A stretch of 64,000 nt of DNA from BAIKAL-G1 sp943369525 (GTDB lineage: Bacteria > Cyanobacteriota > Cyanobacteriia > PCC-6307 > Cyanobiaceae). The notes beneath the pieces were generated by a model. It had not been told where the DNA came from. It did no database searches and worked only from the letters and a program-made list of their open reading frames with translations. Positions within the stretch are counted from its first letter, which is position 1. Every line of letters begins with the position of its first letter. The translations under genes and the position numbers were made by a program. The stretch lies in assembly GCA_943369525.1 (NCBI GenBank), contig CALRNL020000007.1, forward strand, positions 62,001-126,000, in the 5' to 3' direction. Positions 25,236-33,936 of the stretch are shown piece after piece.

Positions 25236-26374
25236 AAGTGCTCCACGTGATTCCCTCGATCAGCCCCCGACGCGGCGGTCCCGGGGTGGCGGCCCTGGAG
25301 ATGGCGGCGGCCCTGCGCCAGCAGGGGGTGGAGGCCTCCCTGCTCACCACCAACGACGACGGACCAGGGTTGCTGGACGACCTCCCCTTGGGCCGCTGGA
25401 TCGACCACGACGGGGTGCCGCTATTGGCTTTTGGCCGCTGGAGTCCGCCGATCACCGCCCTGCGGGAGTTCGCCGTGGCGCCGGCCCTGAGCCAGTGGCT
25501 GGCGGCCCACCTGGCCGATTACGACCTGCTCCATATTCACGCCGTGTTTTCCTACCCCTCCACCAGCGCCATGGCCCAGGCCCGCCAGGCGGGGATTCCC
25601 TACGTGCTCAGCACGATCGGCCAGCTCTGCCATTGGAGCCTGGCCCGCAGCAGCCGGCGCAAGCGTTGGCTGCTGCGGCTGATTGAACGGCGCAACCTCG
25701 ATGGCGCGGCGGCCTTGCATGTCACCACCGGCGCCGAACGGGACCAAAGCGCCGATCTTGGCCTGGCCGCTCCGGCCGTGGTGATTCCCCTGGGTGTGCA
25801 CCTGCCACCAGAAGGGGCGACCCAGGTCCAATTCGGCGCCGGGCCCACCCGCTTTTTGTTTCTCTCACGCATCCATCCCAAAAAACAGCTGGAGCAGCTG
25901 TTCGCCGCCCTGGCCCTGGTGCCGGGCGATTGGACCCTGCAGATTGCTGGTGAGGGCGAGCCGGCCTACGTGGCTGCCCTGCAGCGCCTGGCCGACCAGC
26001 TGGGCATCGCCAGCCGTTGCCGTTGGCTCGGATTTTTGGCGGGGGAGGCGAAGTGGCAGGCCCTGGCCGCTGCCGACTGGTTTGTGCTGCCTTCGGCCTC
26101 GGAGAACTTCGGCATTGCCGCAATTGAGGCCCTGGCGGCCGGGCTGCCGGTGATCCTTTCGCCCGAGGTGGCCGTGGCCGAACTGCTCAGCTCCAGTGGG
26201 GCCGCCCTGATCTGCGCCAGTGAGCCCCAGGTGTTGGCGGCCACCTTGGAGCGGGCCCTGGCCAAACCCACGGTTGAACAGCGCCACGAGGCGCGCCGCC
26301 TGGCGGCCGAGCGGTTTGCCTGGCCCGCGATCGCTGGCCAGTTGCAGGGCGCCTATGCGGAGGTGTTGCGGTGA
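25232..26374 (+). CDS. Glycosyltransferase family 4
   Basis: A 380-residue GT4 enzyme. MKVLHVIPSISPRRGGPGVAA opens the acceptor domain, with the HIHAVFSYPS loop at 101-110. The donor domain starts at RFLFLSRIHPKKQLEQL (about 207-223), and the EX7E motif is E291-E299 in SENFGIAAIEALAAG. The pattern is that of WcaC/PglH-like retaining transferases. Overlaps of 4 bp at both ends (ATGA and GTGA) place it within a tightly coupled chain directly ahead of the polymerase-like gene. Confidence 0.88.
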   Translation: MKVLHVIPSISPRRGGPGVAALEMAAALRQQGVEASLLTTNDDGPGLLDDLPLGRWIDHDGVPLLAFGRWSPPITALREFAVAPALSQWLAAHLADYDLLHIHAVFSYPSTSAMAQARQAGIPYVLSTIGQLCHWSLARSSRRKRWLLRLIERRNLDGAAALHVTTGAERDQSADLGLAAPAVVIPLGVHLPPEGATQVQFGAGPTRFLFLSRIHPKKQLEQLFAALALVPGDWTLQIAGEGEPAYVAALQRLADQLGIASRCRWLGFLAGEAKWQALAAADWFVLPSASENFGIAAIEALAAGLPVILSPEVAVAELLSSSGAALICASEPQVLAATLERALAKPTVEQRHEARRLAAERFAWPAIAGQLQGAYAEVLR

Positions 26375-27801
26375 CCACTCTGGTGTTGCTGCTACTGGCC
26401 ACTGGGCTGGTTGTGTTGTTAGTCGATGGCAACTGGCGCGATGGGCTGGTGCTCTCCCTTTTGGTGGGCTTCCTGCAGGATCCGATCCGCAAGTTGACGC
26501 CCGGCCAGCCCAGCCTCTATGTGGGCCTGGTGTTGGTTGCTGTGGCCTGTTGTGGTCTGGTGTTGTGGGAGCAGCGCCGCGGACTGGATTTGGAGGCGAT
26601 GCTGTGGGGGGCTCCCCAGTTGCGCCGCTGGTTGCCATTTTATGTCGGCTTGATTGTGCTGCAGGCACTCAATGGGTTGCTGCGTTTCAATGCGCCCGTG
26701 CTGTCTTTAATCGGGGTGGGCTTCTACCTGGCGCCGGCCCTGGGCCTGTGGCTTGGTTTCCAGGTGGGGTGTGATCAGGCGTTATTGCGTCGGCTTGTGC
26801 AGTTTTACTTGCTGGTCTCAGTGCTCTATGGCATCAGCGTTTGGTTGAGTTACAGCGGCTTTGACGCCGCCGTGCTCAAGGAAGTGGGGCCGGGCATTTT
26901 GATTCACTTCCGCCGGGGGTTTTCAGTGCAGGGGGCCAGTGGCCTCTGGCGCAGCAGCGAGGTGGCTGCGTGGCATCTGAGTGCGGCGGCCTGCCTGGCC
27001 ATCAGCCTGGCCTTCGCCTCGGAGAAGCCCGCTACCGGTAATGGCTTGACGGTGCTGGCGTTGGTCTTCACCTTGCTCACCCTGCTGACAGGCCGCCGCA
27101 AGGCCTTGGTGCTGGTGGTGGTCTTTGGCCTGATCTATGGCCTGTTGTTTCGGCGTTATGCGAGCCCGGCTTGGCGTGATCGCTTTTTCACAACAATCTT
27201 TGCGGCGGCGGGCGTGTCCTATGCAACCTATGTCCTGTTTGCAGGCAAGCTGCTTGGTAATCAATTTTCCGAGTATCTTCAGCGCGCCAACTCGGTTAGT
27301 GGCGATATTGTTTCCCGGTTTAATCAGCTCGGAATTAACGCCTCGCTGAAGGCCTTTGAGATGTCTGGTCTAATCGGATTTGGTGCCGGTGCCGCTTCCC
27401 AGACGGGGGTTCTTCAATTCGGCCAGGGTAAGATTGTTGGCGATTATCTTGGCTATGTGTCTGAAGGCGGTGGCGGCAAGATTATTACTGAGTTGGGGCC
27501 CGTAGGGGCATTGATGCTTGTGGTGGCGATTGTTCTGTTGATTCGCGCCATGGCCAGTTACCTGCCTTTGTTGCGGTATTTGCCAGCTCGAACAGCCAAT
27601 CTCCTGATCGGCTTGCTGGCTTTTGGTTTGGCGAACACCCCTTTCTTCCTCGCCGCTAGTGGGGTGTATGGAGATCCATTCGTATTGCTGTTGCTAAGTC
27701 TTTGTCTTGGATCCTTCCTGGCCATTCCCGTCCTAGTAGCCCAGGGGCGTCGCCATCTTGCCAACTTAGAACTGCAGCAGTCTGCCCCACTGCACTCCTG
27801 A
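26371..27801 (+). CDS. Wzy / O-antigen-ligase-type membrane protein
   Basis: A 476-residue, strongly hydrophobic protein with about eleven membrane helices and a larger periplasmic loop at about 280-375. In that loop lie the polar segments FSEYLQRANSVSGDIVSRFN and FGAGAASQTGVLQFGQGK. This is the layout of Wzy polymerases and WaaL ligases, which join lipid-linked repeat units or attach chains on the periplasmic side. Sequence does not separate polymerase from ligase; its place among repeat-unit transferases favours Wzy. The gene body at 27180-27500 is AT-richer than its surroundings, as is common for wzy genes. Confidence 0.8.
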   Translation: MTTLVLLLLATGLVVLLVDGNWRDGLVLSLLVGFLQDPIRKLTPGQPSLYVGLVLVAVACCGLVLWEQRRGLDLEAMLWGAPQLRRWLPFYVGLIVLQALNGLLRFNAPVLSLIGVGFYLAPALGLWLGFQVGCDQALLRRLVQFYLLVSVLYGISVWLSYSGFDAAVLKEVGPGILIHFRRGFSVQGASGLWRSSEVAAWHLSAAACLAISLAFASEKPATGNGLTVLALVFTLLTLLTGRRKALVLVVVFGLIYGLLFRRYASPAWRDRFFTTIFAAAGVSYATYVLFAGKLLGNQFSEYLQRANSVSGDIVSRFNQLGINASLKAFEMSGLIGFGAGAASQTGVLQFGQGKIVGDYLGYVSEGGGGKIITELGPVGALMLVVAIVLLIRAMASYLPLLRYLPARTANLLIGLLAFGLANTPFFLAASGVYGDPFVLLLLSLCLGSFLAIPVLVAQGRRHLANLELQQSAPLHS

Positions 27802-27810
27802 CCCTCGGCA

Positions 27811-27825
27811 AATCTGCGGCAGATT
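27811..27825. other. Small perfect inverted repeat after the wzy-like gene
   Basis: AATCTG and CAGATT flank CGG in the 85-bp gap behind the wzy-like gene. No T-run follows. The gap is AT-rich (AGTATAGATTAG) and may contain an internal promoter for the next three genes. Confidence 0.3.
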
Positions 27826-27886
27826 AAGTATAGATTAGCTGGTTGGTGGATCTAGTCTATTTGGAAGTTGATTCCAGCTAGGGGGC

Positions 27887-28747
27887 TTGATTTGGATGCC
27901 AGCGCAAAACCCTATTTTGGTTGCGGGCCCTAGGGTTGATGGCCAGCCTTGGGCCGCTCCACCAATTGATGAAAGGGCCGTGACGGCCTTGATCCTTACC
28001 TATAACGAAGAAAGTAATATCGCCCGCACCCTGGCTGGTCTCCACTGGGTTGATCACATTCTGGTGGTTGATAGTGGCAGCACCGACGCCACTTTGGCGA
28101 TTCTGCAGGCTACCCCCGGCGTGGAGGTTGTCGGCCGTCGTTTTGACACCTTCGAGAACCAGCGCAATTTCGGCCTGGCCCGCATCGCCACGCCTTGGGT
28201 GTTGAGCCTGGATGCTGACTACGGCATCTCGGCTCGCCTGGCTGGGGTTCTGCGCCAGGCCATCGCTTCGGCACCGGATTTGGTGTCGGGTTTTGCCTTG
28301 CCCTTTCGCTATTGCATTCAGGGCCAACCCCTGCGCGGCACCCTCTTGCCATCACGCACGGTCCTCTTTCGCCATGCCCAGGCCTGTTATGTCGCTGATG
28401 GCCATGCCGAGGCCCTGCAACTCCCTAGGGAGGTTTGGCCCCTGGAAGAGCCGATCCTCCATGACGACCGCAAGCCCCTGACGCGCTGGTTGAACGCCCA
28501 ACCCCGCTACCTGATGGCGGAACGGCAGAAGTTGCTATCGACGCCCTCGCGCCACCTCTCCTTGGCCGATCGGCTGCGCAAACACAGCCCCCTGGCGCCC
28601 TTGCTGGTGGGGGTGTATTGCCTGTTGATTAAGGGCAACCTCTGGGATGGGGCCCGCGGGTTGTATTACACGGCCCAGCGCACCTACGCCGAGTTGCTGC
28701 TCTTGCTGTTCCTGCTGGAGGGTCGCACGACCCCGACGCAACTATGA
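27887..28747 (+). CDS. Glycosyltransferase family 2 (WaaE/KdtX-like)
   Basis: A 286-residue GT2 enzyme of the WaaE/KdtX subgroup, in which enzymes add glucose to a lipopolysaccharide core. The order ALILTYNEESNIARTL (34-49), VVDSGSTDATL (60-70), FENQRNFGLARI (89-100) and SLDADYG (107-113) is characteristic. The basic C-terminal segment with LLVGVYCLLIKGNLWDG may sit on the membrane. The TTG at 27887 is the first in-frame start; ATG 27896 is an equal alternative. It overlaps the next gene as ATGA. The LPS role is only by similarity; here the acceptor is probably the island's polysaccharide or its lipid carrier. Confidence 0.83.
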   Translation: MIWMPAQNPILVAGPRVDGQPWAAPPIDERAVTALILTYNEESNIARTLAGLHWVDHILVVDSGSTDATLAILQATPGVEVVGRRFDTFENQRNFGLARIATPWVLSLDADYGISARLAGVLRQAIASAPDLVSGFALPFRYCIQGQPLRGTLLPSRTVLFRHAQACYVADGHAEALQLPREVWPLEEPILHDDRKPLTRWLNAQPRYLMAERQKLLSTPSRHLSLADRLRKHSPLAPLLVGVYCLLIKGNLWDGARGLYYTAQRTYAELLLLLFLLEGRTTPTQL

Positions 28748-29946
28748 GGGCCCTGATCAGCACGATCCGGCCTGCCTGTGGGGGCGTGGCCGCGAAATTG
28801 GAGTGGGTGATTGGCGAGCTCGAGGCCCTGGGGATCACGCCGGTGTTGGCCTGGTACGAACCCTGGAGTTGCAGCCCCGAGCTTTCGGTGCCCTTCGGCG
28901 CCCTGCTGCAGGGCCGCCAGCCCGGGCAGCGCCAGCAAGCCAGCCTGGGGGGCCACCCGGGCCACGGCCTGGGGGCCTGGCTCCCGGAGCTGGAATTCAC
29001 CCATTTCCAGCCACGTCACTACTGGAAAACCCTGGTAGGCAGCTGCGATCTCCACCTGGCGGTTACCGGCAATCCCCTCTGTGCTGCCCGCTATTCGAGC
29101 CTGCAGGTGCCGTTTCTGGCCTGGATCGGCAGTGATTGGCAGGGGGATCGCCGCGACCGGGTGAGGCAGTTTCCGCCGGCCCGGCGCCTGCTGGATCGCA
29201 GCCTCAATGCTCCGGTGTTGCGTCGGCTGGAGCGGCATGTGTTGCGCGCCCCCAAGGGTCACATCCTCACGATTAGCGAGGTCACGGGCCGGGCCCTAGC
29301 CGCGATCGGCGGCCGGCCCATGGATGGGGTGCTCTATCGCCCCAGTGATCCCCAGTTGTTTTATCCGGCCCCGGAGCGGCGCGTGCCCTGGCGGCTCGGT
29401 TTTTCCGGCCGCTACAGCGATCCCCGCAAGCAGATCGACCTGTTGCTTGCGGTGGTGCAGCGGCTGATGCAGCAGGGCTGGCCCGTGCAGCTGGAGCTGA
29501 CTGGTGAAGCGGATGGACGCTTTCTTTTGCCCCGCCTGCAAGCACTTGGCATCGCCGATCGGGTGCGCTGCCATCCCCTGCTGCCTGCGGCCCAGTTGGC
29601 TGCCACCTTGCAGAGCTGGGACCTGTTTGTGATTCCTTCCCACCAGGAGGGCCTCTGCATTGCCGCCCTGGAGGCGATGGCCTGCGGCATTCCTGTGGTG
29701 AGCACCCGCTGCGGCGGTCCGGAGGATTTTGTGATTCCCGGCCAAACCGGCTCCCTAGTGGCGGGCGAGCCGGCGGTGATGGCGGAGTCCATGGCAGAGG
29801 CGATCACGGCGATCTGCGCCCAACCGGCCGTGCGCCAGCGCCTGGGCACGGGTGCTGGCGCCTGGATCGATCGGCACGCCAGCCCCGCGGTGGCCCGGCG
29901 CCGCTTTCGCCACCACCTGTGCGCCACCTTCCCGGTCCTGCGATGA
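28744..29946 (+). CDS. Glycosyltransferase family 4
   Basis: A 400-residue GT4 enzyme. Its N-terminus, MRALISTIRPACGGVAAKLE, lacks the usual glycine-rich loop shape but is followed by a normal acceptor domain. The donor half has LGFSGRYSDPRKQIDLLLAV and the EX7E block HQEGLCIAALEAMACGIPVV, then the conserved TRCGGPEDFV. It is linked by ATGA overlaps to the GT2 before and the acetyltransferase after it. Sugar specificity is unknown. Confidence 0.86.
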   Translation: MRALISTIRPACGGVAAKLEWVIGELEALGITPVLAWYEPWSCSPELSVPFGALLQGRQPGQRQQASLGGHPGHGLGAWLPELEFTHFQPRHYWKTLVGSCDLHLAVTGNPLCAARYSSLQVPFLAWIGSDWQGDRRDRVRQFPPARRLLDRSLNAPVLRRLERHVLRAPKGHILTISEVTGRALAAIGGRPMDGVLYRPSDPQLFYPAPERRVPWRLGFSGRYSDPRKQIDLLLAVVQRLMQQGWPVQLELTGEADGRFLLPRLQALGIADRVRCHPLLPAAQLAATLQSWDLFVIPSHQEGLCIAALEAMACGIPVVSTRCGGPEDFVIPGQTGSLVAGEPAVMAESMAEAITAICAQPAVRQRLGTGAGAWIDRHASPAVARRRFRHHLCATFPVLR

Positions 29947-30554
29947 GGGATCTGCAACAGCTGGACCGCTACCGGTTGCCTGCCGACTGGCACCCCGGCG
30001 CCCCCTGGTTGGTTCGGCTCGGTTGGTTCTGCCTGGGATCCCCCTTGCTGGCGGCGCGCTGGTTGCCCGGTTCGGGTTGGCGCTGTGGCCTGCTGCGGCT
30101 GTTTGGCAGCCAGGTGGGCCTGGGCTGCCGGATCAAGCCCGGCCTGCGGGTCAAATTCCCCTGGCGGCTGGCCCTTGGCGACCACTGCTGGCTGGGGGAA
30201 GCGGTCTGGATCGACAACCTGGCCCCGGTCAGCCTCGGCGATCGGGTCTGCCTCTCCCAGGGGGCCTACCTCTGCACCGGCAACCACGATTTCCGCTCGC
30301 CGGGGTTCGGCTTGGTGGCCCAGCCGATCCTGATCGGCTCCCAGGCCTGGGTGGCGGCTAGGGCCGTGCTGGCCCCGGGCACCAGGGTGGGAGCTGGTGC
30401 CGTGGTGGGCCTGGGGGCGGTGGCCAGCGGCGAGATCGCACCAGCGGTGATCATGCGGGGCAATCCGGCGGTGGTTGTTGGCCAGCGAACGGAGGAGTTT
30501 TTGGCGGGTCTGGGTTGTGCTCAGACGCGGCAAGTTGCGGCGCCCCTGCCCTAG
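29943..30554 (+). CDS. WcaF-type polysaccharide O-acetyltransferase
   Basis: A 203-residue left-handed beta-helix acetyltransferase similar to WcaF, which acetylates the colanic acid unit. The N-terminal part (LVRLGWFCLGSPLLAARWLP) is amphipathic to hydrophobic. Hexapeptide turns run from IKPGLRVKFPWRLALGDHCW to VGAGAVVGLGAVASGEI, and the catalytic histidine is in CTGNHDF. Start ATG 29943 overlaps the preceding stop (ATGA). It would decorate the repeat unit with acetyl groups, which changes the solubility of the final polymer. It ends the sub-block 27887-30554; a 117-bp gap follows. Confidence 0.85.
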   Translation: MRDLQQLDRYRLPADWHPGAPWLVRLGWFCLGSPLLAARWLPGSGWRCGLLRLFGSQVGLGCRIKPGLRVKFPWRLALGDHCWLGEAVWIDNLAPVSLGDRVCLSQGAYLCTGNHDFRSPGFGLVAQPILIGSQAWVAARAVLAPGTRVGAGAVVGLGAVASGEIAPAVIMRGNPAVVVGQRTEEFLAGLGCAQTRQVAAPLP

Positions 30555-30671
30555 AGCCAGCGCAGTTGCGAGGTGGCATGCGTTAGATGGCGCCAACCCA
30601 TCTTTAGCTGGATACGTTGTAGATCAGACCGGTTTCGCCAGGTCTGAGAGCCTTGTAGGAAGGGGGTATCA

Positions 30672-32027
30672 ATGGCATTCATTCCAGCTTCGCTGGCTCT
30701 GTCGACAGTGATCGACCGGTTGCGTTGGCGCCTGCAGGATTCCGCCAATGCGCGCCTAACGATCTGCACCCAATTCTTTCCCCCTGATTTCGCTGCAACC
30801 GGCCAATTCATCGATGACCTGTCGCGGCGCCTGGCCGAAGGAGGTTTGCAAACCCTGGTGTTGACTGGCCAGCCCAGCTATGCCTATAGCCGCAGCAGGG
30901 GAGATCGGATCCAGTTCGATTACAACCGCTGCATCCGCCGCACCTCGGTTTCCCGCTTCTGGCCAACGCGGCTTCGGGGACGGATCGTCAACAGCCTGCT
31001 GTTTTGCCTAAGAACCCAACTCCGCTTGCTAAGACAGGCTCGCCGTGGTGACTTGTTGATCTTTACGACCGAACCGGCCTACCTCCCGGTGGTCGGTTGG
31101 CTAGTGCATTTGTTAACCGGTGCTCCCTATGTGGTGCTTCTCTATGATCTCTATCCAGATATCGCCGTGTCCCTCGGCGTGCTTGACCATGCGGCACCGT
31201 TGGTGCGGTTCTGGCGCTGGTTGCAGACCCGTAGCCTCGCCTCTGCTAAGGAATTGATTGTACTCAGCTCAACGATGCGTGACCGCCTGCGGGAGCATTA
31301 TCCCAGCGTTAAGACGCCGGTGAGCCTGATCCCCAGCTGGGCCGATCCGGAGCGAATCCGGCCCTTGGCCAAGGCCCACAATGGCTTTGCCAAAGCGCAT
31401 GGCTTGGAGTCGGTGTTCACCGTGCTCTATGCCGGCAACCAGGGCCGTTGCCATGACCTGGTCACGTTGGTGGATGCGGCAGCCCTGCTGCAGCAGCACA
31501 AATGCATCCAATTTGTGATTGTGGGTTCCGGTGCCCGCCATGGCGAGTTGGTGGAGCGGGTGCAGCGCTTGAAGCTCACCAATGTGCGCTTTCTTCCCTA
31601 TCAAGATCACGCCACGGTGCCGGAGATGTTGGCCACGGCTGATCTGGCGGTGGTGAGTCTGCTGGCCGAGGCCGAAGGCCAGGTGGCCCCCAGCAAGCTC
31701 TATGGCCATCTGGCCGCCGCCACGCCGATCGCCGTGATCTGCGCTGAACGCTCCTACCTGCGCCAGGAAGTGGAACGGGCGGGCTGTGGAGCCGCCTTCC
31801 GCAGTGGCGAGGCGAGCGAATTGGCGGCCTATATCGGGCAGTTGAGTGGCGACCCAAGCCTGTGTGAGCATCTGGGCCAGGCCGGTCGCCGCCACCTGGA
31901 GCGCACCGCCTCCCCTTCGGTGACCTTGAAGGCCTACGCCCGCACCCTGGCCCGCCACCTGCCGTTAAAGCTCAAGTCCTACGCCCCGGCCCGCACGATC
32001 CGGCCGGTGGCCCAAGGGAGCCACTGA
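30672..32027 (+). CDS. Glycosyltransferase family 4 (WbuB/WcaI-like)
   Basis: A 451-residue GT4 enzyme. The acceptor domain begins at LTICTQFFPPDFAATGQFID, the family signature of WbuB/WcaI. YVVLLYDLYPDIAVSLG follows, and the donor domain has VLYAGNQGRCHDLVTLVDAA and VAPSKLYGHLAAATPIAVI, where the usual EX7E is altered as is normal in this subgroup. The start at 30672 is backed by AGGAAGGGGG 5 bp upstream. Two bases after its stop lies the exosortase start, so it heads the exosortase transcript. Confidence 0.86.
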   Translation: MAFIPASLALSTVIDRLRWRLQDSANARLTICTQFFPPDFAATGQFIDDLSRRLAEGGLQTLVLTGQPSYAYSRSRGDRIQFDYNRCIRRTSVSRFWPTRLRGRIVNSLLFCLRTQLRLLRQARRGDLLIFTTEPAYLPVVGWLVHLLTGAPYVVLLYDLYPDIAVSLGVLDHAAPLVRFWRWLQTRSLASAKELIVLSSTMRDRLREHYPSVKTPVSLIPSWADPERIRPLAKAHNGFAKAHGLESVFTVLYAGNQGRCHDLVTLVDAAALLQQHKCIQFVIVGSGARHGELVERVQRLKLTNVRFLPYQDHATVPEMLATADLAVVSLLAEAEGQVAPSKLYGHLAAATPIAVICAERSYLRQEVERAGCGAAFRSGEASELAAYIGQLSGDPSLCEHLGQAGRRHLERTASPSVTLKAYARTLARHLPLKLKSYAPARTIRPVAQGSH

Positions 32028-32029
32028 CC

Positions 32030-33127
32030 ATGGGAGTCTCGAAATTGGTCCAGGCCAAACAGTTCCAGAACAAGCAGTTCCAGAACAAACGGTTCTATAC
32101 CAAACGGCTCCAGGCCAAATTGCTTCAAGCCCCATGGTTCCCGGCCCTGCCCCGGGCCACTACGCGCAACCTCTGGCTGTTGCTGGCCGGGGCCCTTGCC
32201 ACCCAGAACATCGCCGTGTTCCACAGCAGCCAGACCGCCAACACCACTGTGTTGGCCTTGTTGGTCTGGGGCGGTGCCCTGGTCTGCCTGGAAGACCGGC
32301 TCGATCAATTGCAACCGCGGCCGTCCCGGAGCGCCCGATGGCTGGGCAGTGCCCTGGTGGTGTGGGTGCTGCTGCGCACGGCTTTGGTGTTGCAGTGGGA
32401 CGGCTTGCTCTATGCCCTGGCACCGATTGGGGGAGTGGCCCTGGCCCTGGTGGCTCGGCCTTGGCGCCAGCTCGGCCTGTTCCGGGAGGCCTTGCTCTGC
32501 CTGCTCTTGCTGCCGGGCTTTGCCCTGTTGATGCGGCTGCTGCCGGAGGAACCGATCAGCTTGCTCACCGCCTCGTTGGTGGGGCTGTTCCTGAACAGCC
32601 TGGGCATGGGGGTGGTTGTCGATCAGCGCAGCGTTTTGATGGCTCCAGGGAGGGGGGTGCAGGTGCTGGCCGCCTGTAATGGCCTGGACATGATTTCCCT
32701 GGTGTTTTGTACGGCGATCATCTTCCTGTTGGCCTTTCCGATTCGATCGAAGTTGAGTCGCTTGATTGTGTTGATTGCGGCCCCTTTGATTGGCCTATTG
32801 ACCAATACGATCCGCATCGCAATACTCACCCTGATTGCCGGATCGGGCAATGGCAAAGGTAGTTTTTGGTTTGACTTCTTTCACCAGCAAACGGCCTCGC
32901 TTGTTTTCTCAGGCTTGGCGGTCTTTCTGATCGGTTTGTGCTATTTGCGGCTCCTCGAGCCTGAACTGGCCCCCCTGCCCCAGGGCCCGCCATCGGACCG
33001 CCCCCGGGCGCCCTATCCCCACGGCCCCGAGACCCCGTTCCAGGGCCAACCCTGCCTGGAGCTCGGCCAGGCCCTGCCCCTGGCCCAGCACCAGGACCTC
33101 CGTAACCGCATGGAGATCAAGCCATGA
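32030..33127 (+). CDS. Cyanoexosortase (exosortase family membrane peptidase-transpeptidase)
   Basis: A 365-residue membrane enzyme with about eight helices that carries the exosortase catalytic triad: C216 in AACNGLDMI, R262 in NTIRIAIL and H285 in FFHQQTASLVFS. Exosortases recognise C-terminal PEP-CTERM tails, cleave them and probably attach the protein to another molecule. The cyanobacterial subfamilies have a partner gene directly downstream, as here (ATGA overlap). Residues 6-35 are a pentapeptide repeat coded by a 15-bp tandem array and are not part of the fold. Two proteins with fitting tails are encoded at 42120-42977 and 44251-45447. Whether it is cyanoexosortase A or another subtype needs a profile search. 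Confidence 0.88.
   Translation: MGVSKLVQAKQFQNKQFQNKRFYTKRLQAKLLQAPWFPALPRATTRNLWLLLAGALATQNIAVFHSSQTANTTVLALLVWGGALVCLEDRLDQLQPRPSRSARWLGSALVVWVLLRTALVLQWDGLLYALAPIGGVALALVARPWRQLGLFREALLCLLLLPGFALLMRLLPEEPISLLTASLVGLFLNSLGMGVVVDQRSVLMAPGRGVQVLAACNGLDMISLVFCTAIIFLLAFPIRSKLSRLIVLIAAPLIGLLTNTIRIAILTLIAGSGNGKGSFWFDFFHQQTASLVFSGLAVFLIGLCYLRLLEPELAPLPQGPPSDRPRAPYPHGPETPFQGQPCLELGQALPLAQHQDLRNRMEIKP
32045..32134 (+). repeat. Six 15-bp tandem units inside the exosortase 5' end
   Basis: Codons 6-35 form six five-codon units: LVQAK, QFQNK, QFQNK, RFYTK, RLQAK and LLQAP. Units 2 and 3 (CAGTTCCAGAACAAG and CAGTTCCAGAACAAA) differ by one base. The segment is basic and sits directly before the first membrane helix, so extra copies would lengthen a cytoplasmic tail. 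Confidence 0.8.
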
Positions 33128-33936
33128 GTTCGCTCGCCCCGATTTCGAGCGCCCCAGGCAAGGGGACTGTCCCCTCAAGCCCTGGTGCTGGTGGCCCAGG
33201 ATTGGGGGCCACCAGGTTGGTACTGGCTGGCCTCAGTGGCATCGCCTGCTTGGCGGCCCTCCAGGCCCTGGCCCTGCCGCGCTGGCCTGCAGCCGCCCCC
33301 TTGGCCGCACCGGCGGTGCTGGCCTCCCTAGGGCAGGCTGGCCTAGGGGTAACGGCCCTGTCCTCCAGTCCTGGGCAGCGAAGCAATGAGCTGGCCCGCG
33401 GTCCGCGGCTGGCCTTCCTGCTGCGCGATGGTGCCACCACGGCCACCCTCGAGCTGGTGCCCGCCCAGGTGCGCCAACGCGCCAATTTCCAGCTGGCCCT
33501 GATCAGCCGCGACCAGCCGTCCCTGGCCCTGCCCCCGGGCCTGCCCCTGCGCGGCGATGGCGGCTCGCTCGCTTACGTGGAGGGCCCCATCGGCCAGCAG
33601 CAGCTGCGCCAGACCTGCTTGGTGAGCTTGCCCAAGGGAGGTGTTCCTGGCCCCGGATCCAAGGGGGCCCTGGAAGCCCCCTCTCCCACCAATGCCAGCG
33701 CCATGCCTGCCCCGGTCGGCGGTGTTAGCGCCGCCCAGCTGGGGGCCGCCGCCGATCGCGGCGCCTCAGGCCCCCAGCTGACGCTTAGCCGCATCCTTGG
33801 CCTGACCCCCAACCGCAACTTCGGATGCCTGCTGGTGAGTCTGGGCACGGCCGATCAATCCTCGGCCGCTGGGATCGATCGACTCTGGCGCAAGGTGTTG
33901 CCTAGCTTGGCTAAGACTTGGGCCGGCTCTGGGTAA
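33124..33936 (+). CDS. Cyanoexosortase system-associated protein
   Basis: A 270-residue protein with one membrane helix (about 30-52) and an otherwise exported, Ala/Gly/Pro-rich body. Proteins of this type, with one helix near the N-terminus and a variable periplasmic domain, follow cyanoexosortase genes and are named after that position; their biochemical role is unknown. The start overlaps the exosortase stop as ATGA. The block NFGCLLVSLGTADQSSAAGIDRLW near the end looks most conserved. The middle (about 170-220) is low-complexity. Assignment is mainly by position and layout. Confidence 0.7.
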   Translation: MSSLAPISSAPGKGTVPSSPGAGGPGLGATRLVLAGLSGIACLAALQALALPRWPAAAPLAAPAVLASLGQAGLGVTALSSSPGQRSNELARGPRLAFLLRDGATTATLELVPAQVRQRANFQLALISRDQPSLALPPGLPLRGDGGSLAYVEGPIGQQQLRQTCLVSLPKGGVPGPGSKGALEAPSPTNASAMPAPVGGVSAAQLGAAADRGASGPQLTLSRILGLTPNRNFGCLLVSLGTADQSSAAGIDRLWRKVLPSLAKTWAGSG

